64,000 bases of DNA. Source: Anaerolineaceae bacterium. Lineage in GTDB: Bacteria; Chloroflexota; Anaerolineae; Aggregatilineales; Phototrophicaceae. The first letter of the stretch is position 1, and each line of letters begins with the position of its first letter. A program made the position numbers and the translations under genes. Positions 25,731-34,444 of the stretch are shown here, one piece after another. Under the pieces are notes generated by a model. It was not told the DNA's origin. It ran no database searches and saw only the letters and a list, made by a program, of their open reading frames with translations. The stretch lies in assembly GCA_020634135.1 (NCBI GenBank), contig JACKCG010000004.1, forward strand, positions 1 to 64,000, written 5' to 3'.

Positions 25731-26457
25731 AAACACCCCAGAACCAGTTACGCCGAATCTGCCAGATTTCCACCAGCAGATGCAGAGAGTCACCCACCAG
25801 CCGCATCCGGCTGTCAGAATCGAAATACCAGGTAATTGGTACCTGCTTGATACGATAGCCGCGCTGCTTGGCGATAAACAGCAGTTCAATGTCGAAACCA
25901 ATACCAGTCATCTGCTGCACGCCGAATAGGTCTTCAGCGGATTTGCGATTGAACATCTTAAAACCGCACTGGGTATCTTCAAAACCCCGCACCGCCGTCA
26001 GTTTGATGATGAAATTATTGATACGCCCAATAATATGACGATATTCCGGCTCGCCTACACGCCTCGCACCCACACCTTCTCGGCTGGCAATGATGACATC
26101 GTGGCCGTTAACATGCGGTGGCAGGAACTTGACTATCTCTTCAATCGGCATTGAAAGATCGGCGTCGCAAATGAAACGGTACTCACCTCTTGCCTCCAGC
26201 ATACCAACTTTGACCGCCAGCCCTTTGCCACGCACAGCGGCCTCGACCACACGCACGTACGGATGATCCTTGGCGAATTCTTCTGCCACTGCTACGGTGC
26301 GATCTATGCTGCCATTCTCGACGACAATGACCTCTGCCTCAAAAGGCTGCTGTCGCAAGAATGCATCTATTTTCTCAAGGCTGGGGGGTAGCCGTCGCTC
26401 TTCGTTATGGGCTGGAATGACAATCGAGAGCAGGGGGTGGTCTGTTGTATGCGTCAT
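25684..26457 (-). CDS. glycosyltransferase family 2, dolichyl-phosphate-mannose synthase type
   Basis: A 257-residue GT-A enzyme. LLSIVIPAHNEERRLPPSLE opens the domain, VIVVENGSIDRT follows, FICDADLSMP carries the DxD-like metal motif, and GFEDTQCGFKMF with QVPITWYFDSDSRM are hallmarks of the DPM1/ALG5-like group. There are no C-terminal membrane helices. ATG at 26457 begins the conserved domain; the longer upstream extension overlaps the preceding gene. It likely makes a polyprenyl-phosphate sugar for the nearby glycan pathway. Confidence 0.9.
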   Translation of the reverse strand: MTHTTDHPLLSIVIPAHNEERRLPPSLEKIDAFLRQQPFEAEVIVVENGSIDRTVAVAEEFAKDHPYVRVVEAAVRGKGLAVKVGMLEARGEYRFICDADLSMPIEEIVKFLPPHVNGHDVIIASREGVGARRVGEPEYRHIIGRINNFIIKLTAVRGFEDTQCGFKMFNRKSAEDLFGVQQMTGIGFDIELLFIAKQRGYRIKQVPITWYFDSDSRMRLVGDSLHLLVEIWQIRRNWFWGVYAKKDTKAADRQSEA

Positions 26458-26504
26458 CTGCTGCTGTCCAACCTGTTGTACATGGATTTCACTCTGCAAC
26501 CTAC

Positions 26505-27497
26505 TCACTCCTGTGCCGGCGCGAGAAGTGACTCTACATACTCGATAGAGACTTTCCGCCACCGTTGAATTTCCCGGCGCTTTCGCCACATCCGGGGTGT
26601 ATACCATAATCCTGCCATCATGCCACGCAGTCGGGCCCGCGCCGCCGCGCCGCGCCATGCCCGTAATGCCTCCCATGCCAGGCGGAACTGTGCCCGCAGC
26701 ACCTGCCCGCCGTATTTGCGCCACAACGCCGTCGGATAGTTCTTGACCAGCACGAAAATCAGGTTGCGGCCATCATGATAACTCGCGGTAACACCGCCGC
26801 CAGTTGCCGAAAGATGATGGTACACGATTGCGGCGGGTGTGTAAAGACAGCGCCAGCCCGCCAACTGTGCTCGCCAACCTAGGTCAACGTCCTCCAATGA
26901 GAAGAAGAAATCATCGTCCAGCAGGCCGATCTGGTCGAGCATAACTTTGCGGTAGACCGACGACCCGCCGCACGCGCTGAAGACATATTCCTCATGGTCA
27001 AACTGGCCGTCGTCCTTCTGCCATACGCCACGATTCCCGGCACGGCCATCCACTGTGAAAAAATCGCCCGCCGTGTGGATGTGGTCACGTTGGTCAAATA
27101 GCAGCATTTTGCTGGCGATAAACCCGGCTTCCGGGTGGCGCTGGAAGGCGTCTACAACCGCTCCCGACCAACCAGGGTCTACTTCCGTATCATTATTCAG
27201 TAGGGCCACATATTCACCCCGTGCCATCTGTATCCCTACATTACATGCGCCGGTAAACCCGCGATTTTCCGGTAGTTCGAGCAGTACCACATCAGGATAC
27301 CGTTCTTTGATAAGCGCCTGCGAGCCGTCCTGCGATGCATTATCCACAATAATGGTTTCGATATCCGGGTAAGTCTGCCGCGCCAGCGCATCCAGGCAGG
27401 TGGGCAAAAACTTCGCGCCGTTCCAGTTCGGAATCACGATAGAAAGTACTGAGTCTGGAGTATTGAGTCTTAAGTCTGTGCCAGGCGTATTGCTCAT
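26505..27497 (-). CDS. glycosyltransferase family 2, rhamnosyltransferase-like
   Basis: A 330-residue GT2 with SIVIPNWNGAKFLPTCLDAL, IIVDNASQDGS, ALLNNDTEVDPGW (DxD-type) and FFFSLEDVDLGWRAQLAGW, the acceptor-side motif seen in WbbL-like rhamnosyltransferases. The pairing with an RmlD-like reductase just upstream supports a deoxyhexose donor. The first 17 codons (MSNTPGTDLRLNTPDSV) lie in low-complexity 'gagtattgagtctt' DNA that is also found in non-coding sequence elsewhere, so the true start could be slightly downstream. Confidence 0.88.
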   Translation of the reverse strand: MSNTPGTDLRLNTPDSVLSIVIPNWNGAKFLPTCLDALARQTYPDIETIIVDNASQDGSQALIKERYPDVVLLELPENRGFTGACNVGIQMARGEYVALLNNDTEVDPGWSGAVVDAFQRHPEAGFIASKMLLFDQRDHIHTAGDFFTVDGRAGNRGVWQKDDGQFDHEEYVFSACGGSSVYRKVMLDQIGLLDDDFFFSLEDVDLGWRAQLAGWRCLYTPAAIVYHHLSATGGGVTASYHDGRNLIFVLVKNYPTALWRKYGGQVLRAQFRLAWEALRAWRGAAARARLRGMMAGLWYTPRMWRKRREIQRWRKVSIEYVESLLAPAQE

Positions 27498-27507
27498 AAA
27501 TAGATAC

Positions 27508-28395
27508 TCATGACTCAGAACTTTTGCCTATACTCAGCAGTCCCTCTTTTTCCAGGAAGGCGTCTACCGCTTCCTGCCAGGGGCGCAGCGTGATGCCGAT
27601 ATGCCGCCCGGCGTGGTTGGCGAGGCTGGCATAAACCGGCGGCGTCGAAAGCCGCTGCCACTCCTGCCCGGCGATGGGTTCCGCTGGAACATCTGCGTAC
27701 CCGGCTTTATCCAGGAAGTAGCGGGCGAAGGCATAACGCGAACAATAGCCTTCGTTCGTCAGGTGGTAAATGCCGTAACGCTCAGTCTCGATGAGCAGCG
27801 CCAGCGCGTCTACCAGATCATCATTATATGTAGGGTTGGCGACTTCGTTGGCGACGATTCGCAGGCGTTTACCCGCCGCTGCTGCCCCCAGGATCGCCTG
27901 GATGAAGTTTTTGCCGCCGTGCGCGAACACCCACGCGGTACGGACAATGTAGTGCCGGGGGTTGATATCGGCCAGCGCCCGTTCGCCCACCCACTTGCTG
28001 TAACCGTAAGGGTTGATCGGGTGCGTCATATCATATTCGCGGTAGGGTTGGCTGGCTGTGCCGTCGAAAACCTCGTTGCTGCTGATATACAGTACCGCCG
28101 CGCCTGCCGCCGCCGCGCCTAAAGCGATGTGCTGTGTCCCGAAGCCGTTGACCAGCACGGCGCGTTCCGGGTCACGGGCACATCCATCTACATCCGTCCA
28201 GGCGGCGGGGTGAATCACGATGTCAGGTTTGCGGGCCGTGATAAAGTCCCGCGTGGCAGCGAAATCGGTAATATCCAGCGTCTCCACCTGGTCGCCCACG
28301 ATGTCCACGCCGCTGACTTCATGTCCGCGTGCGTTGAGTACTTCAACCAGCTGTCCACCCATCCGGCCTGCTGCGCCGGTCACTACGATTCGCAT
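27508..28395 (-). CDS. RmlD-like dTDP-4-dehydrorhamnose reductase family protein
   Basis: A 295-residue SDR-extended protein starting MRIVVTGAAGRMGGQLVEVL, with the Rossmann GxxGxxG and the family stretches HPAAWTDVDGCARDPERA, YISSNEVFDG and YGYSKWVGER (YxxxK catalytic pair). RmlD proteins make dTDP-L-rhamnose. No rmlA, B or C genes are in the window. The start overlaps the stop of the upstream gene by one base (TGATG), and the GT2 gene follows 11 bases later. Confidence 0.88.
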   Translation of the reverse strand: MRIVVTGAAGRMGGQLVEVLNARGHEVSGVDIVGDQVETLDITDFAATRDFITARKPDIVIHPAAWTDVDGCARDPERAVLVNGFGTQHIALGAAAAGAAVLYISSNEVFDGTASQPYREYDMTHPINPYGYSKWVGERALADINPRHYIVRTAWVFAHGGKNFIQAILGAAAAGKRLRIVANEVANPTYNDDLVDALALLIETERYGIYHLTNEGYCSRYAFARYFLDKAGYADVPAEPIAGQEWQRLSTPPVYASLANHAGRHIGITLRPWQEAVDAFLEKEGLLSIGKSSES

Positions 28396-28766
28396 CAATG
28401 TTCCCCCCAATAGTCAAAGACTGCCTGCAAATCCGCCGCCCATATTGCTTCAGGGTCGGAGGCTGTCTGCTCGTCTGGTATCACGCCATCCATCCTGAAA
28501 TAGCCCGCGCCCGGTATTCCCGTTCCTTTAGTGACAACCAAAGCCGGGAGGATGGGACGCCCGGCCTCAAACTCCTCGCGGCCCAGATCATCCAGTAAAC
28601 GCACCATCAAGGGTGAATGGTAATGGATGCGTGCTGTTTGCAGCATGGCGCACAGTTCAGAATAGGTGATTGTTTGCCGCAACCGCGCCTGCTGGATGAG
28701 AATTGCCCGCGTTTCAGCGATAATTTCCGACCAACGGGCGGCGATGGGTCCTGATTTCTTTGTCAT
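28395..28766 (-). CDS. hypothetical protein, first gene of the glycan operon
   Basis: A 123-residue soluble protein with no recognised domain. Its most regular stretches are TITYSELCAMLQTARIHYHS and GREEFEAGRPILPALVV with TKGTGIPGAGYF. The 'TITYSEL' helix followed by 'ILPALVV.K..GIPGAGYF' is reminiscent of small winged-helix-like proteins seen across cyanobacteria and Chloroflexi. Its stop overlaps the RmlD start (TGATG). Upstream, 156 bases are shared with the divergent M1 peptidase and should hold both promoters. Confidence 0.7.
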   Translation of the reverse strand: MTKKSGPIAARWSEIIAETRAILIQQARLRQTITYSELCAMLQTARIHYHSPLMVRLLDDLGREEFEAGRPILPALVVTKGTGIPGAGYFRMDGVIPDEQTASDPEAIWAADLQAVFDYWGEH

Positions 28767-28922
28767 GTACCTGATTCTACATCACGAGCGCGATTTCACA
28801 ACCGGCTAGTATAGAGTATCTCAAACCCGAATCCGTCATGATAGTGTCGCAGATTCGATCCTGCTCGTGCCAGACGTGGTATATAGTATAAAGGATTGAT
28901 GCAATTTAGTCGGAGAAACAAT

Positions 28923-30338
28923 ATGCGAAAACTGATCGTTATGCTACTTTGTCTGGGATTGCTATCCGGGCTGGCGCTGGCATTCGATCCACAGCCGGGA
29001 GCAGACGGTGTTGGCGATCCCTATTATCCTGCTATCGGCAACGGCGGCTACGATGTCCAGCACTACACGCTTGATCTGACATGGGACAAGAGCAGCAGCG
29101 CGATTGCCGGGACAGTGGTGCTTGAAGCGGTTGCGACCCAGGATTTGAGTGCCTTTAACCTGGATTTCTGGGGTTTTACAGTCAGTCATGTGCTGGTGAA
29201 TGACATAGCGGCTACCTTCAAGCGAACCGAGTCTGAAATGACTATCATCCCGGCGGAACCACTGATGGCAGACAGTACCTTCACGGTGGCTGTGACTTAC
29301 AGCGGCGTGCCGGGGGAGGATGTGCCAGAAGATGTGCGCATCTTCGGACAAGGTTGGGTACAGTATGATGGTGGTGTGTTCGTTGCCAGCGAACCGAATG
29401 GCGCGGCGTTCTGGTATCCAGTCAACGACCATCCGCAGGACAAGGCAGCCTATACGTTTCGTATTACCGTACCCAATCCGTATGTTGTTGCGGCCAACGG
29501 CCTATTGCTGGAAACGATTGATAATGGCGACACCAGTACCTATGTATGGGAGACGAACTACCCGGTCGCCAGTTACCTTGTGACCGTCAATATCGGGCAG
29601 TTTATTGCACAGAATCAGACCGGGCCAGATGGTCTGCCAATTCGGAATTATTTCCCGGCGGCGTTCTTTACAAACGGAATCACCACTTTTCACCGCACTT
29701 CAGAAATGATCGAACTCTTCAGCGAGTTGTTCGCACCTTATCCGTTTGAGGCGTATGGTGTGGCGGTGGCTGCGGCGCCGCTGCCCTTTGCGTTGGAGAC
29801 ACAAACGCTCTCGCTGTTTGGCACAGGCATCTTTACCACCAATCGCCCCGGCGGTGCGGATAGCGTTATCGCCCATGAACTGGCGCACATGTGGTTCGGC
29901 GATAGTGTGAGTCCCGAGACGTGGCAGGATATCTGGTTGAACGAGGGCTTTGCCACCTATGCTTCGTGGCTGTGGTTTGAGCATGACGGCGGGGTGGCTG
30001 TGCTGGAGAGCATCGTGCGGGACTCTTATGCTCAGTTTGCCCAGCCGAGCGAGATATTGATTGGCAACCCATCCCCGGAAAGGCTGTTCGACGGTGCGGT
30101 ATATGTACGTGGTGCGTTGACCCTGCACGCTCTGCGCGTTAAAGTGGGTGACGAGGCTTTTTTCACGATTATGCGCACTTACTATGATCGTTACCAGTAT
30201 GGCACTGCCAGTATCGCTGACTTCATCGCAGTGGCCGAAGAAATCAGCGGGCAAGACCTGAGTGCCTTCTTTGATGGCTGGTTGTACCAATTGGCGATCC
30301 CGGCTATCTCAGAAATGGGATTGCAACCAGGTGTATAG
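28923..30338 (+). CDS. M1 family metallopeptidase (aminopeptidase N-like), exported
   Basis: A 471-residue protein with an N-terminal signal peptide (KLIVMLLCLGLLSGLALAF). The zinc motif is H318-E-L-A-H322 followed 18 residues later by Glu341 in LNEGFATY. The N-terminal saddle domain includes YDVQHYTLDLTW. The exopeptidase motif GxMEN appears as ALETQTL. M1 peptidases usually have extra C-terminal domains, so this is a short, two-domain form ending after FFDGWLYQLAIP. ATG at 28923 is preceded by CGGAGAAACAAT. A peptidase acting outside the membrane is likely. Confidence 0.9.
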   Translation: MRKLIVMLLCLGLLSGLALAFDPQPGADGVGDPYYPAIGNGGYDVQHYTLDLTWDKSSSAIAGTVVLEAVATQDLSAFNLDFWGFTVSHVLVNDIAATFKRTESEMTIIPAEPLMADSTFTVAVTYSGVPGEDVPEDVRIFGQGWVQYDGGVFVASEPNGAAFWYPVNDHPQDKAAYTFRITVPNPYVVAANGLLLETIDNGDTSTYVWETNYPVASYLVTVNIGQFIAQNQTGPDGLPIRNYFPAAFFTNGITTFHRTSEMIELFSELFAPYPFEAYGVAVAAAPLPFALETQTLSLFGTGIFTTNRPGGADSVIAHELAHMWFGDSVSPETWQDIWLNEGFATYASWLWFEHDGGVAVLESIVRDSYAQFAQPSEILIGNPSPERLFDGAVYVRGALTLHALRVKVGDEAFFTIMRTYYDRYQYGTASIADFIAVAEEISGQDLSAFFDGWLYQLAIPAISEMGLQPGV

Positions 30339-30380
30339 GGAGTAAAAAATCGAAAATAGGGGAATCGGAAGGACAGCAGG

Positions 30381-30749
30381 ATGATTGAGAAAGTCAATCT
30401 GGCGCAGAAATTCGCGCTGATTAACGAACACTGGAGTCCCAGAATCGCCGGGCGTGTGAACGATTTTGATGTAAAGCTCGCCAAATTGCAGGGTGAGTTC
30501 GTCTGGCACCACCATGACAACGAGGACGAACTCTTCCTGGTGGTGGCGGGTAACCTGACCATTGAACTACGCGATCAGCCCGCGATTCGTCTGGAAGCCG
30601 GAGAATTTGTTATCATCCCGCGCGGAGTGGCACATCGTCCAGTGGCGGAAACCGAGTGCCATGTGCTGCTGTTTGAACCAGCAGGTACGCTCAATACTGG
30701 CAGCGCGGTGGCTTCCGAATACACAGTAGTTCATCCCGACACTATATAA
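30381..30749 (+). CDS. cupin domain protein
   Basis: A 122-residue single-domain cupin. The metal-binding pattern is WHHHDNEDELFLVVAGNLTI (motif 1) and PRGVAHRPVAE (motif 2). Such small cupins may be isomerases, dioxygenases or binding proteins. It lies 42 bases after the M1 peptidase and 37 before the LLM oxidoreductase on the same strand, a possible three-gene unit. Confidence 0.9.
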   Translation: MIEKVNLAQKFALINEHWSPRIAGRVNDFDVKLAKLQGEFVWHHHDNEDELFLVVAGNLTIELRDQPAIRLEAGEFVIIPRGVAHRPVAETECHVLLFEPAGTLNTGSAVASEYTVVHPDTI

Positions 30750-30786
30750 CCATCCAACCACAAGCGTTCAAGTGAAAAGGATTGTC

Positions 30787-31668
30787 ATGCGCATCGGATT
30801 GCAGATTCCTAGTTTTACCTGGCCGGGTGGGCCGGCAGCTCTCGCGCCCACACTGACAAAAATCGTGACCACCGCCGAAGACGCAGGTTTTTTCAGCGTG
30901 TGGGTCATGGACCACTTCTTTCAGATTGAGATGATCGGCCCGGCTGAACATGAAATGATGGAGGGCTACAGCACCCTGTCGTATATCGCTGGACTGACGA
31001 AACGGGTGAAACTCGGCACGCTGGTCACAGGCGCGATTTATCGTTATCCTGGCCTGCTGGTTAAAACCGTCAATACACTGGATGTCCTTTCCGGTGGGCG
31101 GGCGTATCTTGGTATTGGGGCGGGCTGGTTCGAGCGCGAAGCGAAAGGCCTGGGCGTGCCGTTTCCACCGGTGGCTGTGCGGTTCGAGCGATTAGAGGAG
31201 GCACTGCAAATTGCCCATCAGATGTGGACGGATAACAACGGTGCATACAACGGCAAACACTATCAATTGGCCGAAACTCTGAGCGTGCCGCAGCCGCTTA
31301 CCCAACCGCATCCTCCGATTCTGATTGGCGGGATGGGCGAGCAAAAGACGCTCCGACTGGTGGCACAATACGCCGACGCCTGCAACCTGTTCGTCCGTGC
31401 CGGGGCCGATATAGTTCGCCAGAAACTCGACATCCTGAAAGGCCATTGCGATACAGTGGGACGTGACTATGAGACGATTGAGCGCACTGGGTTGGCAACT
31501 ATCCACCTCGCGCCAGAACGGGATTCCACCGCGAGCGTGATCGCACTGTGCCAGGAGATGGCTGGGCTGGGCATCCAGCACCTGATCTTCAACATGCCAA
31601 ATGTTGAGGACATTTCGCCGTTGGAAATTTTCGGGCGCGAGATTATCCCGGCAGTGGCGGCGCTGTAA
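30787..31668 (+). CDS. LLM class F420-dependent oxidoreductase
   Basis: A 293-residue bacterial luciferase-like TIM barrel. N-terminal MRIGLQIPSFTWPGG, WVMDHFFQI, YIAGLTKRVKLGTLVTG, and GAGWFEREAKGLGVPFP are typical of the F420-dependent subgroup. ATG at 30787 has AAAAGG just upstream and is preferred to the GTG at 30772. Presence suggests an F420-using organism, though no F420 biosynthesis gene is in the window. Substrate unknown. Confidence 0.87.
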   Translation: MRIGLQIPSFTWPGGPAALAPTLTKIVTTAEDAGFFSVWVMDHFFQIEMIGPAEHEMMEGYSTLSYIAGLTKRVKLGTLVTGAIYRYPGLLVKTVNTLDVLSGGRAYLGIGAGWFEREAKGLGVPFPPVAVRFERLEEALQIAHQMWTDNNGAYNGKHYQLAETLSVPQPLTQPHPPILIGGMGEQKTLRLVAQYADACNLFVRAGADIVRQKLDILKGHCDTVGRDYETIERTGLATIHLAPERDSTASVIALCQEMAGLGIQHLIFNMPNVEDISPLEIFGREIIPAVAAL

Positions 31669-32160
31669 AACACCCGTAGTGAAATGAGCAGCAGCACAAT
31701 ATGACCGCCTATTTTCCGTTAGGGTTAGGCGATATTATGTGCGCAGCCGGTAACGCGGACAGCGGGAACTTCCGTACACAGGCGCATTATGCCGATGTAT
31801 AGCGCGAATCGTGCTGCTTTCGTGCGCGCACCCCAACAATTACGGCAGCGCGGCAATTTGGGCTTTCACGGTGGTGCATCCTGACAACACTTAGACTGTA
31901 CTCCGCAGAGAAGGTCATTCATCTTAGCTGACCAGGGGGATGGCGGTGCTCACGCCTGTGCCAGTGAGGATGGTTCCGCTTATGAGGAAGCTGATTTTGC
32001 AGTGTGCTACTGAAGGGCAATCAAAGTCCACTATTGAAGCGGGTATTGGAAACCTAGCACCGAACAATGAACCATGATGGGATACATCAGGGGAGCGCCA
32101 ATATGCACTCCCCTGCCAAAGTGATTTCCTTATAGCTGTCTGGTTAAAGGGAAGTCACCA
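31669..32160. other. intergenic region between LLM oxidoreductase and lipA
   Basis: 492 bases between convergent genes. No convincing gene was found. An 8-base perfect stem, CAGGGGAG / CTCCCCTG (32088-32115), lies about 45 bases downstream of lipA and could help end that transcript, though no U-run follows. The remainder shows no repeat or RNA I can name. Confidence 0.6.
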
Positions 32161-33132
32161 CTACTCCGCCGCTGCGCTACGTACATGGATGTAATCAAGT
32201 TTCGAGAGTTCGCGCACCTGCTGCTCGGCGCGGTAGCTGCTGCGTACCAGCGGGCCGCTTTCTACCCACTTGAAGCCGAGTTCCTTGCCAATAGCCTCGA
32301 AGCGGTCAAATTCCTCTGGCAGATAGTAACGCTCTAAGGGTAGGTGCTGCTTGCTCGGCTGGAGATATTGCCCGATGGTGAGAATGTCCACGCCCAATCC
32401 TGCCAGGTCACGCATGACCTCAACCACTTCATCGAATGTCTCTCCCAGGCCGACCATGATTCCACTCTTGGTCAGCACCAGCGGATCCATCTGCTTGGCG
32501 TTGCCCAGGGTGGTCATCGCCCACTCATAGTGGTCTTGTGGCTGCACCTTTTTGAACAGTCGGGGAACAGTCTCGACGTTGTGATTGAGAATTTCCGGTT
32601 GGGCGTCCATGACGATTTTCAGAGCGTCGCGGTTGCCCTTGAAATCGGGGATGAGCACTTCGATGCTGCAACCGGGCTGTAACTGGCGGATACGGCGGAT
32701 CACCATCGCAAAAATGGGGGCACCGCCGTCAGGCCGTTCGTCTCGATTGACGCTGGTAATCACCACATGCCGCAGTCCCATCGCCCGTACCGCCTCGGCC
32801 ACACGGTTCGGTTCAGCCCAGTCAAGTGGGGAAGGCCGCCCGGTCTTGATGTCACAGAAGCCGCAGGAACGTGTACAGGTATCGCCCATCATCAAAAATG
32901 TAGCTGTACCGCTGCCCCAGCATTCGCCAATATTGGGGCACATTGCCTCTTCGCAGACGGTGTGCAGTGTCTTGCTCCGCATCAGCCCTTGCACCTGTTC
33001 GTAGGTGTCGCCACCAGGAGCGCGTACCTTTATCCACGGGGGGCGGCGGCGGGGATGTTTCGGGTCAGGTTGCCATCCATCAGGGTTTGAGTCTACCAGG
33101 GGGATGGCATCCGGTTCGATGATATTCGTCAC
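32161..33132 (-). CDS. lipA: lipoyl synthase LipA
   Basis: A 323-residue radical SAM enzyme. The auxiliary cluster is bound by CEEAMCPNIGECW and the radical SAM cluster by CTRSCGFCDIK (CxxxCxxC). PDF(K) and the C-terminal LVRSSYRAEQQ with its conserved Arg-Ser-Ser-Tyr match the family. LipA inserts two sulfurs into the octanoyl group on lipoyl domains. The GTG start at 33132 is chosen because AAGGAG lies 8 bases upstream; a TTG at 33153 precedes this ribosome site. Confidence 0.94.
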   Translation of the reverse strand: MTNIIEPDAIPLVDSNPDGWQPDPKHPRRRPPWIKVRAPGGDTYEQVQGLMRSKTLHTVCEEAMCPNIGECWGSGTATFLMMGDTCTRSCGFCDIKTGRPSPLDWAEPNRVAEAVRAMGLRHVVITSVNRDERPDGGAPIFAMVIRRIRQLQPGCSIEVLIPDFKGNRDALKIVMDAQPEILNHNVETVPRLFKKVQPQDHYEWAMTTLGNAKQMDPLVLTKSGIMVGLGETFDEVVEVMRDLAGLGVDILTIGQYLQPSKQHLPLERYYLPEEFDRFEAIGKELGFKWVESGPLVRSSYRAEQQVRELSKLDYIHVRSAAAE

Positions 33133-33265
33133 TATCAATACTCCTTGATTCAATCAGTTTAGTATAACCCAATTCGCTGGCGGATTGAGATGTCCAATTC
33201 CTGAATTCGCTCTGGACACGTCTTCCTTCTATTTTTCTCTCCAGTTCGGGTCTTCTTTTTTGATC

Positions 33266-34444
33266 TTACCCCCATGTCCGTTGGAGGAGTGCCGCGTAAT
33301 TCTGTCCCGGTGTGATCTGCCCCAGGATGACCGGATGACTGGCGCCGGTTAGAGAAGGGTGCTGGCCGGGGCGCCCATGCCAGGTTTCATAGGCTAGCAG
33401 CGCGAATACCAGCGCCTCTTTGAAGTCACTGTTCAGGCCGATGTCCTCATGGGTGATGACCGCCGCTGGACTCAGCAGCGTTTCCAGTGCCGTGACCAGC
33501 GCCGGATTTCGTGCCCCACCGCCCCCTAAAATAACTTCTTGAATCGGGGCGGGAGCGAACCGCTGGTAGGCATCGGCGATGCTCCCTGCGGTGAGCATGG
33601 TCAGCGTCGCCATAATATCGGGAGAACGCAGCCCGCGCTTTTGCCCCTCAACTACGAGTTCTTGTGCCAGTGCTGTGCCGAACAACTCACGCCCGGTGGT
33701 TTTTGGCAGCGGACGGGCATAGTAGGGGTGGGTGAGCATCCCTTCCAGCCAGTCTTCATCTACCTTGCCGCCGGTTGTCATCTGCCCATCTTTGTCATAC
33801 GTCAGTGCGCCACCAGAAAGTACATGAGCGGCGATGTCAATCAGCGCGTTGCCCGGCCCGGTATCGAATGCGATCGGGAGGTGACGGGTATCGGCCAGCG
33901 GCGGCAGAAACGTGACGTTGCCCATCCCACCGATATTCTGTACCGCTCTCCAGTGTGATGGGTGGCGCAGCAGCAGCCAGTCCGCATATCCGGTGAGTGG
34001 CGCGCCCTGTCCGCCCGCTGCGACATCCCGCGCCCGCAGGTTATTCACGGTGGTGATTCCGGTGCGTTCAGCGATCACTGCCGATTCGGTCAGTTGGAGT
34101 GTCGCCCCGACGCGGCCATCCGGCAGTACATCATGCCAGAACGTATGTCCATGTGCGCCGACCAGGTCCACGTCACCAGGTTGCATCCCGGCCTCGGAAA
34201 TGACTTTCAACACGGCCTCGGCGCATAAATCGCCCAGCATAAAATGAAGCTGGCACAGTGCGTCTACATGGCTGGCCTGCGGGTCGCAGCCGTCCAGAAT
34301 GCGCTGGCGCTGTTCGCGGGTGTATGGTTCGGTTAGAGCGTGAATGATTCGCGCCTGGAGCTGCGGTGGTTCCCCACTGATTTCACACAGGGCGGCATCC
34401 ATCCCGTCGGCGGATGTGCCGGACATCAATCCCACAATAATCAT
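33266..34444 (-). CDS. anmK: anhydro-N-acetylmuramic acid kinase
   Basis: A 392-residue ASKHA-fold kinase. GLMSGTSADGMDAAL at the N-terminus, GAHGHTFWH, NIGGMGNVT, and GGGGARNPAL are the AnmK hallmarks. It phosphorylates and opens 1,6-anhydro-MurNAc from cell-wall turnover. The start overlaps the stop of the upstream serine hydrolase gene (ATGA), making a two-gene peptidoglycan recycling unit. No murQ etherase is in the window. Confidence 0.93.
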   Translation of the reverse strand: MIIVGLMSGTSADGMDAALCEISGEPPQLQARIIHALTEPYTREQRQRILDGCDPQASHVDALCQLHFMLGDLCAEAVLKVISEAGMQPGDVDLVGAHGHTFWHDVLPDGRVGATLQLTESAVIAERTGITTVNNLRARDVAAGGQGAPLTGYADWLLLRHPSHWRAVQNIGGMGNVTFLPPLADTRHLPIAFDTGPGNALIDIAAHVLSGGALTYDKDGQMTTGGKVDEDWLEGMLTHPYYARPLPKTTGRELFGTALAQELVVEGQKRGLRSPDIMATLTMLTAGSIADAYQRFAPAPIQEVILGGGGARNPALVTALETLLSPAAVITHEDIGLNSDFKEALVFALLAYETWHGRPGQHPSLTGASHPVILGQITPGQNYAALLQRTWG

